A stretch of 64,000 bases of DNA, taken from positions 35,928,440 through 35,992,439 of the forward strand of contig OX485807.1 of NCBI GenBank assembly GCA_950295325.1. Direction: 5' to 3'. A model generated the notes under the pieces. That model worked only from the letters and a program-made list of their open reading frames with translations. It was not told where the DNA came from and did not search any database. Below, in pieces: positions 26,820 to 36,279 of this stretch (positions are counted from its first letter, which is position 1; every line of letters starts with the position of its first letter). Both the position numbers and the translations under genes were made by a program. Source of the stretch: Polytrichum commune (taxonomy: Eukaryota; Streptophyta; Polytrichopsida; Polytrichales; Polytrichaceae).

Positions 26820-27594
26820 CAGGGATTTCGTCATCAGCTGGAGGGGTTCATGTATCTGGACGCTTCTCAAGCTCCTCACTAAGTGTAGGGACTTATGGAA
26901 CCACCTTGAGTTTAAAAGAACTTGAACTTCAATTCGTATACCACCATGCTCTAATTTTCTCATCTCAAATGTACTCCGGGATAAACATTTAGGTGGCTGG
27001 GCTCTTAATAAGGCGGCGAGGATCATCATCTTTGTCAATTGTGAATCATATTAATGACTTCACTTTATTGAAGTCATTGAAGAAGCGCAAAGAGATCCAA
27101 ATTGTCCTCTAGTATGGGCAAAAACATCCATCCATTGCGCAACAAAGATGCCGTGGGCTGTGATGAGCAGTGGCCAAATCTCGTGACGTAGAAACTCAAT
27201 CGATGCATTTCTGGGTGCAGGTGAACCTCTGCCTTGTGAGAGGTTCCCATCATCTGAAGACTGCACAGTCCACCACAGATGACTTGATGACCAATCTCCT
27301 GTTGTACATTGTGCAATCAAAAGATCTAGAAACACTTCAGACGACCCGGTAATGTGGTCGAAAGTAGCACCACATGAGATGATGGCCACAACTTTCTGAA
27401 AAGTATACATAATTGTACGAGGTCACCTCATTAAGTTACGTGTTTGCATTTAAAAATTTCCATAGGGACCACGCACTGGGGAAACGAACAACAAACCGTG
27501 GTCTTCATGTACTTGACGGGCTCCGACGTTGCTGTTGAACTCTGGGTATTCATACGCAGCTTCCAACTCTTCTCCTGCTTGACTTTAACTGGGT

Positions 27595-27707
27595 GGACCC
27601 TGAATAGGGCGATCCAAAAAGAAAGATAGGCCGTTAAGTGTACCCAGCGCACGGTATCCTTTAGTAAAAGGCGAAAGAATAGTTCGCTCTGTGCTGAGCA
27701 CACGGCT
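27595..27707 (-). ncRNA. U5: U5 snRNA gene, copy 4
   Basis: Loop I is intact. The closing stem keeps pairing through one U-G wobble. The basal stem is GCCGT/ACGGC, a paired change from GCCGG/CCGGC. The Sm-like site is CTTTTTGG. The upstream element GCCCCATACGG is at 27775-27785 and a CATAAAC TATA-like box at about 27734-27743. The far upstream side of this unit is where foreign DNA interrupts the array. Confidence 0.87.
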
Positions 27708-28345
27708 AACTGTTGGTATTGGCAGCTCAATGGGTTTATGTAGATGGTTACTTCGCAGTCTCTTGCCTCACCAACCGTATGGGGCAAGTATGAAACCTCT
27801 ACTCTCATGCATCTTGGAGCTTGTGTGGTGTTTTCATCATACTCCAGTTTTCCTCATCTCCAATCTACTGTGATATTCAGTGAATGGTTGATTGGGCTCC
27901 TTGTGAGGCAATCAGGAGCATCATCATCGTCAGTTGTAGACCAAAAGACGTCAGTTTATTGAAATGATTGAAGAATTTTACATATGGGCAACAATTTGCA
28001 CTAGACCCGGTCAAGTACATCCATCTAGTCGATATGAAGACGCGGTGGACTGTGAGGAGTGCCCAGTAGCTATTCACAAGGTAGCTCTGCATTCCTGGCT
28101 GCACCTGCACATGTGTGTGAGTCTAAGGGTTACCGTCATGGACGGATGGTCTTTAACGTCCATACGTGAATCCCCATATGTCCTTTGGATTGAGTTCATT
28201 ATAGAGGTCTCGGCAAGAACAAGGGCGACACATTTGGATTTTGAGCAATGACGGACAGAAGTATGTGAAGGATTTCTAAACCATGATTGCAAGTCTGTAT
28301 TGAATGCGGTGGGGAATACGAAATCTAGTTCCAACAATGAATTCT

Positions 28346-29243
28346 TCAATTTGGCATCTTCAATTTGGCAAGCTCTTCATCCCGCCACAATATATAGTAC
28401 TCACGTGCCATAGGATCCGTTCTGACATCCATTTTGATACCCAAAAGTTGTTGTGCAGCAGTGTCTTGCAAAATTTGAACCTTCATCCGAGCTGTTCGCG
28501 TCATCTCCAACGAAGCTTGAGCTTGTACGCGTGCTACTTGCTCTCTAGTCCTTCTGTTAGCCAATTCGTCCTTAGCCTTCTTGGCACCCGGCGGCTGGTG
28601 AGTTGGTGGTGTATTTGCTTGCCAATCCACATGCTCACCGTGCAATGTAGGCTCCGCAACCTCGTTCTCCTCAGCCAAATCCTCTTATCCACCCAATGCA
28701 TCCGTTCTTCTTCTCGAGTGATTCGGGAGTCTTGGCCGAATCATCGCAAACCTCTGTCCAACGTGGTACCTTCTTCAAAATGTGCCAACAGTGCTCAAAC
28801 CCAAAACCAAACCAGTTGGGATGTTTCAATTGATACATACGTAGCAAATCACAAGTCACATCCATCCCACTCGTTTCAATCGCTTTGAGAGCCTTAGCGT
28901 TTACATAGATCTCATGGAGCTTGGACACGTCATGCTTGATGCTCCCCCACTTCGTTTCCAAGGTTCTTGCCGTTCACTCTGCAATCGTTCTAGGCCGCTT
29001 ATTGTTCCAAGCATCTTGTACCCTCATCCAAGAAGCATCCTCCTTTTGTTGGGTTGAAGTGATTGAATCTTGTGATATACCTACGTATAATCTAGCCAAG
29101 AATATCTTCCATGCTAGAACAAAATTCTTCGCCTTAGATCGCCGCACTACAACTAAAACTGTTTGTCCCTCCGTTGTTGTGCGAATCGCAACTCTCTCCA
29201 TGTGCCATGTAGGTAGTGTGCTGCCACCTCTACCAAAAACCAT
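28346..29243 (-). pseudogene. Decayed NAM-associated / Harbinger ORF1-like gene relic
   Basis: Three minus-strand segments read as one protein of the plant Myb-like/NAM-associated C-terminal type: 29243-28974 (VGISQDSITSTQQKEDASWM), 28973-28671 (ETKWGSIKHDVSKLHEIY), then 28678-28346 (an alanine/arginine-rich coiled coil ending YYILWRDEELAKLKMPN). The first two are joined in frame through a TGA codon (28974-28976) where relatives have arginine (CGA), a CpG-type transition. A frameshift near 28675 separates the third. Proteins of this type often accompany PIF/Harbinger transposases and are common in plant genomes. No transposase is seen. It sits inside the U5 array, next to the Harbinger-like MITE at 29329. 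Confidence 0.8.
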
Positions 29244-29328
29244 AATAGGAGAGTACTTTCATGGTGACTCGGTAAGACATGGGCAGGCCCGGGAGGTGGT
29301 AAGAAATCGGATCGGAGGTGGAGGCTAA

Positions 29329-29828
29329 GGGCCGCTTCACACACGAGACTGAGAGCCCATGACCATTACGCTTCAAGCACTCTCATTGGTGGAAGAGGCG
29401 GAGCCGGTCCAAGTTCGCTTCACACTACGCTTGAGGGACCAACAAAGTATGTGAATGCAAGATGAATGTAAAGTCTACATGGATTCCTACATGGCATCGA
29501 ATGGATCATGTTTTATGGTCACTTGGACTATTTTCAAAAACCATCTCTTGGAGGTAGACTCAACACAAAACCAGGAGACCTTGGCACTTCGAACGCTCAC
29601 TATCGTTGATTTATATATTTTATCATGTGTGAGGACCCGCATGAATAGAAATTCATTGAAATAGCATTTGGTTGAGAACCCGGTCACATATGACTCCACA
29701 CACTACACTTGAAGCTCCATGACCGCACTACATGATTTTGGAGGTGTCTTGGGACGGCCTTTGAACACTTTCTTTTGGGCTCTCACATTTTCATGGTCAC
29801 GGCTCTCGGCTCGTGTCTGAAGTGGCCC
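29329..29828. mobile_element. PIF/Harbinger-like MITE, 500 bp, TAA target duplication
   Basis: Inverted ends GGGCCGCTTCACACACGAG and GGGCCACTTCAGACACGAGC are flanked by TAA on both sides (29326-29328 and 29829-29831). The interior matches 9710-10188. It is non-coding. It lies 86 bp from the NAM-associated relic, consistent with a Harbinger-derived insertion cluster that split the snRNA array. Confidence 0.8.
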
Positions 29829-29942
29829 TAACTTATGGGAGAGAATTTGGGGCGGGGGCTTGACGTCCCCATGCCTGCTGACTGGGCTTGTAAGGATCCT
29901 AACCATGCCCTGCAACACCACCTCGGGGTTGTGACCCCTGAG

Positions 29943-30246
29943 CTACACTAAATATGTTACTTAGTGTCATATGGTACTTAGTGTCACTATGGTAACTTTT
30001 TGGATGACACTTCTTATGAATAAGCAAACAAATATTGTCATGGGTGATTGAAATTTGGATGGTAAACTCACTTGATAATTGCCAGTAATTGCAACATTGT
30101 AATTCTATAAAGCCCCCAAAAAATTACAAGGAATGACAAATAATGTTGGGTTACCATTTAGTGTTAGTGACTCTACACCGCAGTTTACAATTAGAATTCA
30201 GCAAGACAATTAGAATTGGTGACACTAAATATCATATTTAATGTAG
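29943..30246. mobile_element. MITE, CTACA-ended family, 304 bp
   Basis: The left end is CTACACTAAATATGTTACTT and the right end (reverse complement) CTACATTAAATATGATATTT, each continuing with AGTGTCA. Interior blocks match the copies at 17850, 40987 and 62154. Non-coding. Confidence 0.75.
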
Positions 30247-30520
30247 TTGCGGGGCCCTGCAACCGGAATTAGCCTGGTTCTGTTGCAATGGTGGGTGGCC
30301 GTTTGGGGCTCATCCGGCAGGGATCCATTCCGGCCAACTTTTCATGCTGCCGGATGAAGATGCTCGTAGTGTGATAAATGTATACTCAAGATTCATCTCG
30401 AAAGCATGTAAAAGATGTCTTGTATTAGATATACTCGAATTGGTGCTTTCCGTTTTCAGGTTAGGCACCACCAGGGATAAACATTTGAGGTTTCGTTTCC
30501 AGCTTTGACTTACATGAGAT

Positions 30521-30633
30521 GGGCCCCAGAAGAGCAAGCCAAAAAGAGGAGTATGCCGATGAGGATCACCCCACGCACGGTATTCTTTAGTAAAAGGCGA
30601 AAGAATAGTTCGCTCTGCGTTGAGCACTTGGCT
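30521..30633 (-). ncRNA. U5: U5 snRNA gene, copy 5
   Basis: Loop I is intact. The middle stem CAACGCA/TGCGTGG keeps pairing by two compensating changes, with one A-G mismatch. The basal stem is GCCAA/TCGGC. The Sm-like site CTTTTTGG is followed by a weak 3' hairpin. The upstream element ATCCCATACAC is at 30700-30710 and a CATATATTC TATA-like box near 30658-30667. A 3' box-like AAGTCAAAG follows the gene. Confidence 0.84.
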
Positions 30634-31360
30634 GTGTAATCACTTAACTAGCTGAAGGAATATATGTAGCTGGATGCTGCTCAAGGTCCTCCTCACTAAG
30701 TGTATGGGATTCATGGATCACAACCACCTGAACCTTGATTGGTGTGTTACATCATAAGTTACTCTAGTTTTCTCATTTCAAATGTATTATGAGATGCATA
30801 TCAGGCAACGGGGACCATCATCTCTGTCAGATGTTGTTCAAGTTGACTTCACTTGAATGAAGTAATTGAAGAAGTGCAGACGATGGGCACAATGTGCTTC
30901 ACGATGGGCAACAACATCCATTCAGTACTCGAGGCGGTGGGCTGTGAGGATTGGCCGAATCTGGTAACACAGAAACTTGATGCATTTTTGCGTGCAGGTG
31001 AACCTGTGCCTTCTGATAGGTTACTATCATGGTCTGAAGACTGCACATTTTAAAGATGATTTCATAACCAACTCCCATTGTGCATTGTGCAATGAAAGGA
31101 TCTGCAAACACTTCAGACGACCCGGTGCTGTGGTCGATAGTAGCACCACATGAGATCATGCCCACAAATGTTTTCTAAATTTTATATATATATATGAGTT
31201 CTTCTCAGAATATTAGTTTCTTCCGATTTAAGATTTCCACAGAAGGACGACACACTAGGAAAACGAACAAAAAACCACAGCCTTTGCATACTGGAAAGGC
31301 TTCGAAATTCAAACTGCGAAGGTACCATCTAACTATTCTCCTGCTTGGTCTAAATTGGAT

Positions 31361-31474
31361 GGGCCCTTTTTAGGGGCGATCCAAAAAGAAAGGTATGCCG
31401 GTAGGTATACCCAGCGCACGGTATTCTTTAGTAAAAGGCGAAAGAATAGTTCGCTCTGTGCTAAGCACCCGGCT
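31361..31474 (-). ncRNA. U5: U5 snRNA gene, copy 6
   Basis: It matches the array consensus closely: basal stem GCCGG/CCGGC, intact loop I, and a 3' hairpin GCCCC/GGGC around a T-rich loop. The Sm-like site is CTTTTTGG. The upstream element ACCCCATACGG is at 31539-31549 and a CATAAA box at about 31500-31508. Confidence 0.88.
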
Positions 31475-32033
31475 GCGTGATTCCTCCGTCATCTCATAGG
31501 TTTATGTACGTGGCTGCTCTCAAGGTCCTCATCACTAACCGTATGGGGTAAATTTGGGATCTCCACTCTCATACATCTTGAAGCTCGACTAATGTTGTCA
31601 TCATAGTCTAGTCTTCTCATCTCCAATCTACTGTGGGATGCAGTCCCATGGTTGGGCTCCTTGTGCGGTAGGTCATCAGGAGCATCACCATTGTCAGCTG
31701 CTACCCAAAAACCTCAGTCTATTGAAATCGTGATCCTCACAGAACTATGAGGGAATCATGACAGATATCCTCGAGCGTCATTTTGAGTTTATGGTGTTGG
31801 CTTCACAGAAAATGAGATTCAATTACAGTGGGCAACAACATTAGAGTGGTTGGCTATGAGGAGGACTCCGAAGCTATTGCAAGAAACTCTATGCATTCCT
31901 AGCTGCAGCTGCTCATGTGCCTCCAGAGGTCACCATATAATTGAAGAGCGTCAAAGTGCCAGTAGGAAATCTACATGTAGGACATATTCAATCTCCTTCA
32001 GGTTCCTCAGTGCTGATTTGTTTTACAATGGTT

Positions 32034-32147
32034 GGGCCTCTTTAGAGGCAACCCAAAAAAACAAGGTATGCCGGTAGGTGTACCCAGCACACGGTATTCT
32101 TTAGTAAAAGGCGAAAGAATAGCTCGCTCTGTGCTGAGCACTTGACA
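32034..32147 (-). ncRNA. U5: U5 snRNA-like gene, copy 7, basal stem damaged
   Basis: Loop I, the middle stem CAGCACA/TGTGCTG (fully paired) and a perfect 3' hairpin GCCTC/GAGGC are kept. However, the 5' end reads TGTCAAG instead of AGCCGGG and no longer pairs with CCGGC. The Sm-like tract is seven T followed by GGG. The upstream element GTCCCATATAC (32215-32225) and the TATA-like box (about 32175-32184) remain. It may be a young pseudogene. Confidence 0.78.
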
Positions 32148-32941
32148 GTGTGATCACTAACTTGACTGAGAGGGATTTATGTAGCTGGATGCTTCATAAG
32201 GTCCTTCTTACTAAGTATATGGGACTGATGGATAGGATCCGCCGCCTCTAATGCATCTTGAACCGTCACTGGTGTCTCTTCATAAATTATTCTAGTTTTC
32301 TCATCGCAAATGTACTCTGGGGATATACATTTGGGTGATTGGGCTCTTTAAGGCAATGAGGGCCATGATCTTTGTCAGTTGTGGATCAAAATGACTTCAC
32401 TTGATTGAAATGATTGAAGTGCACACAGATCAAAATGCGCTTCATGATGGCTAACAACGTACATCCATTCAGTAACCAATTAGATTCGGTGGGTTGTGAG
32501 TAGTGACCGAACCTGGTGATATCAGAACTCGATGCACATCTGGATGCAGGTGAGCCTGTGCCTTGGAGAGGTTATTATCATGGACAATTAGTCTGCAGGC
32601 TGCGCAGCCCACAGAGGATTTGATAACCAATCTGCCATTGTACATTGTGTGCATTGTGCAATCAAAGGATCTACAAACACTTCAGAAGTCCGGTTGATGT
32701 GACCGATTGTAGCACCACGGATGCTGCTCATAAATTTTCTATAAAGTGTAAATCGATATATGAGTTCACCTCAATGAACCACTTCTTAGCATTCCAAGAT
32801 TCCTACACAAGGAAGACACGCTGGGGAATCGAGCAGCAACCAGCATCTAGAACATGCTTCAAGGATTCCAATCTTTCTGCTAACCTCTGTATATGCTAAC
32901 TTCACCATCTAAATTCTACTGCTCCTTGATTTGGATTGTGT

Positions 32942-33054
32942 GGGCCCTGAAAAGGGCAATCCAAAAAATGGGGTATGCCGGTAGGTGTACCCAGCGCACG
33001 GTATTCTTTAGTAAAAGGCGAAAGAATAGTTCGCTCTGTGCTGAGCACCCGGCT
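32942..33054 (-). ncRNA. U5: U5 snRNA gene, copy 8 (consensus)
   Basis: Canonical U5: basal stem GCCGG/CCGGC, loop I CGCCTTTTACTAAAG, Sm site ATTTTTTGG, and 3' hairpin GCCC and GGGC around TTTTCA. The upstream element ATCCCATACGG (33121-33131) lies 30 nt from the CATAAAC box (33081-33090), the wide spacing typical of plant RNA polymerase II snRNA promoters. A 3' box-like CAGTAGAA lies downstream. It is nearly identical to copy 9. Confidence 0.93.
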
Positions 33055-33239
33055 CTGTGATTTCTTACAAATCTCGAGGGGTTTATGTAGGTGGATTCTT
33101 CTCGAGCTCTCCACCACGAACCGTATGGGATAATATGCGGCCTCCACTCTCATGCATCTTGAACCTTGAGTGGTGTTCTCATCAAACTCTAGTTTTCTCA
33201 TTACTAATCTACTGTGGAATACAATCGATGACAGTTAGA

Positions 33240-34380
33240 CGTTATTTCAACACTGGAATGTGTAACTGGCCATGTGGTCGTCTACTAAGTTATCATCACT
33301 TGATCACGTTCCACCTCTTCTACTGTTGAAATGTTTCCTCCCCACAAGCAAGAGGGATGCGTTTCAGCAAAACCATGCACCTTACGCCCCCATCAGATCG
33401 CAAGTCCCAGAATATATTGATACTCTTCAATATTTACTCTCTCAAGATATATACCCTGCTGGTAAATCCGCACTTCGAATGCCTTCTTTTGCCTCACATT
33501 TACAGCCCATTCAACGCAATCACTCTACCAGCTCAAGTAGTCACTTGCGTAAATGTGTGTTACACGCAGATTGAAGAAGCACATGAGCTTCAGTTAGTTA
33601 CAATGGGCAACAACACATACAGGACAAGTGAGGTAATGTACATTTATTCATATGGAGGCCACACGCGTTTGAAAACGCCAGTGTCGAAACAGAGATGAGT
33701 AAGCCCAAGGTAAAAGAATATCGGCCCTAACTTCAAGGAGCTTGGTTTTAATGTTGGTCCCTCTTTTGTTGGGTATACACATATGTTTTCAACTCCAATC
33801 CAAGACAACAGTCTTGGAAGGCTTAAAGCCTCCGTTTCTGATCGCAATTAGACATGGACAGTTTCAACCCAAAGAAAAAGGACTGACCTTGAAATTGTTG
33901 GAATTTGAAGAGTTTGAGGTAGCTCAAACTAAAAGGTCTCAAGTGACCTTAAGCATTCTAGATAAGTTCATGAACAACCAATTGATTGATGTTCCAGTAT
34001 CTTGACTCGAAGTGTCAAGAGACTATAAGCGTACCAATTTACATATCAATAAAGAGGCTCAGGTTAAGAGGAAGATCATCAACTTAATCGACTTCCTTCT
34101 CTATGGGTGAGTGGAGAGCCTTTCTCAAACTTCCTTGTCTATATCGATTTTCATGCTTATCTCTATTTGTAATTGAAATTAAGCTCCTCGAAGTTAGGCA
34201 CACGTCAAGGCCAAAATTCTTTTACCTCGGCTTACCAAACTCTATTTTGAAACTGGCATTTTTAACATGTGTGGCCTCCCCTTGTCGAAATCAAGACCTT
34301 TGGACTATGAGGAATGCTAAGAAGCCGTTGACAAAGAAATACTATGCAATACTTGGTGCAGTTGCACCTCCAAAGGTTAT
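33240..34380. other. Unassigned segment between U5 copies 8 and 9
   Basis: The distance between these two U5 genes is about twice the usual. Array spacer sequence is recognisable at 33590-33640 and from about 34380 onward, so a U5 unit may have been lost or replaced here. The plus frame at 33742-34005 has no recognised domain. No inverted or direct terminal repeats were found. Confidence 0.4.
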
Positions 34381-34638
34381 TGTCATGGAAGAATAACCTC
34401 AATTGTAGCACTACAGATGCTGCTCACAAATCTTCTCATAAAGTGTAAATCGATATATGAGTTCATCTCAATGAGTCACTTCTTTGCATTCCAAGATTCC
34501 TACACAAGGAAGACACTCTGGGGAAACGAGCAGCAACCAGCATCTAGAACATGCTTGAAGTACTCCAATTTTCCTGGTAACCTCTGTATATGCTAACTTC
34601 ACCATCTTAATTCGTCTCCTGCTTGATTTGTATTGTGT

Positions 34639-34751
34639 GGGCCCTGAAAAGGGCAATCCAAAAAATAGGTTATGCCGGTAGGTGTACCCAGCGCACGGTA
34701 TTCTTTAGTAAAAGGCGAAAGAATAGTTCGCTCTGTGCTGAGCACCCGGCT
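34639..34751 (-). ncRNA. U5: U5 snRNA gene, copy 9 (consensus)
   Basis: Virtually identical to copy 8 through the RNA and several hundred bases of flank on both sides, indicating recent duplication or gene conversion. It has all U5 elements: loop I, Sm site ATTTTTTGG and 3' hairpin. The upstream element ACCCCATACGG is at 34818-34828 and a CATAAAC box at about 34778-34787. Confidence 0.93.
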
Positions 34752-35368
34752 CTGTGATATTTCCCAGTTCTCGAGGGGTTTATGTAGGTGGATTCTTCTC
34801 GAGCTCCTCACCACGAACCGTATGGGGTAATATGGGACCTCCACTCTCGTGCATCTTGAACCTTGAGTGGTGTTCTCATCATACTCTAGTTTTCTCATTT
34901 CTAATCTACTGTGGGATACAGTTAGTGGGTGGTTGGGCTCCTTGTGAGGCTGCAATCAGGAGTATCACAAGTGACAATGATGATACACGCAGAAAAATGA
35001 GCTTCAGTCTCAATGGGCCAACAACATGCACTGGACTAGACAAGTGAGGTACATCTGTTCGGTAGAGATGAAGACACTGTGGGCGGTGATGAGTGCTCAG
35101 AAGCTAGTTCAAAGAAACCCTATGCATTCCTGGTTGCAGCTGCACAGGTGCCTCGAGGTTGTTGGCATTCAACGTCCAGAAACGATGCCCCAGTCTTTTT
35201 AAAAGGGTTGATAATGGAAGTCCTAGAATGTACAGGGGCGACACATTTGGAAAGCAAGCAGGAAGCGAAACATTTAATCGAAGGAGGTTGAAGGGGTTCT
35301 GCAAATCTACGAGTACATATATTCAATTTCCTTCAGCTTCTTCTGTACTGTTTCGTTTTACCTTGGTT

Positions 35369-35481
35369 GGGCCCCGTTAGAGGCAATCCAAAAAATGGAG
35401 TATGCCCGTAGGTGTACCCCGCACACGGTATTCTTTAGTAAAAGGCGAAAGAATAGTTCACTCTGTGCTGGGCACCCGACT
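35369..35481 (-). ncRNA. U5: U5 snRNA gene, copy 10
   Basis: The first copy in transcriptional order on minus. Loop I and Sm site ATTTTTTGG are intact. The middle stem CAGCACA/TGTGCGG has one mismatch. The basal stem AGTCGGG/TACGGGC is weakened. The upstream element ATCCCATACAG (35547-35557) and a strong TATAAAAAC box (35508-35516) are present. Its upstream flank resembles that of copy 1. Confidence 0.85.
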
Positions 35482-35557
35482 ACATGAATCCTCGGAGAGT
35501 CGAAGGGGTTTTTATACTTGAGCTCTTCTCATGTCCTTCATACTGACTGTATGGGAT

Positions 35558-36279
35558 TATGGGACCTCTATTTGACCCAAGCATGCCATAACAATGAGTT
35601 CTGGAGGGTGGGAATGAAGGCTTGCATGCTTGATCTGAGAGGTTGCCGTGCAAACATATGAGCTGGATCAATTGCGAAATAGAGCATGTGCATAATATGA
35701 TGAGTAATCGGAAGATCAGCAAGGTTGATGAAGCTCACATTCCCTCTCGGTGGCCATAACTGTGAGGACCTTGAATGGAACACTTGAAGGTGGGAGAATG
35801 GCAAACATGAAAAATGCTAGGGCTAATAATGAAAGAGAATAAAATTTCAAAGTTCAAGACATCATTTCGTTGAATGACTGTCCTCCATAAAATGTTGTTG
35901 GCGAGGATGTGTTGAAGATTCAGCACCCAAAACCATGTGCACAAAATACAGGAGTCCAAACCAAGTTAAACAACTGAAAATTGCAGACAATTTCTGTACG
36001 TTCCTTGCATAGTATTCTCAATTCTTGTTTGCTGAAATCACAACAAACAGGTGAATGTTGGGGGAAAAAATCACTGTGGATTCCTCTAATCTTCGTTTGG
36101 ACCCATTTCACACATCTCATCAATCAAATACACCATGCGCTCGCCCCATTAGTTGTTGCAAGGATAGTAATAACTCCTCTCAGAGTGATAAAACTTACAT
36201 GATCAGATTATACAAAATGCTACATGGGCTCATGATGCTTCTGATCACAGCCATCCAGTTACGGTGAAGTGGGAGGAAA
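35558..36279. other. Spacer between the U5 array and TAF7
   Basis: No gene, repeat end or RNA motif was recognised. Short open frames on both strands look random. It may include the distal end of the TAF7 3' region. Confidence 0.4.

Larger units (their letters stand above)
25234..35557 (-). repeat. Tandem U5 snRNA gene array, ~670-900 bp units
   Basis: Ten U5 genes in one orientation, starting 670-900 bp apart except at two gaps. The 27.7-30.5 kb gap is filled partly by transposon debris; the 33.05-34.64 kb gap is partly unexplained. Flanks alternate between two spacer types (copies 3+4, 5+6, 7+8), suggesting amplification of a two-gene unit of about 1.6-1.7 kb. Spacers share a second conserved block (about 26531-26585, 27189-27260, 28071-28140, 30971-31035, 31886-31950, 32520-32585, 35112-35170). 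Confidence 0.9.

Noticed and set aside
25234-35481. Recurrent minus-strand peptide (LSTERTILSPFTKEYRALG) in many array copies, suggesting a small protein family
   Set aside because: The block is the U5 snRNA itself. Conservation follows RNA stems, loop I and the Sm site, and frames are broken in several copies.
25234-35481. SINE or RNA polymerase III element
   Set aside because: The short A-box-like and B-box-like words are only ~20 nt apart and on the wrong strand. The minus-strand U5 features explain the conservation fully.
25234-35481. CRISPR-like repeat array
   Set aside because: Units are hundreds of bases long with similar, not unique, spacers, in a plant nuclear genome.
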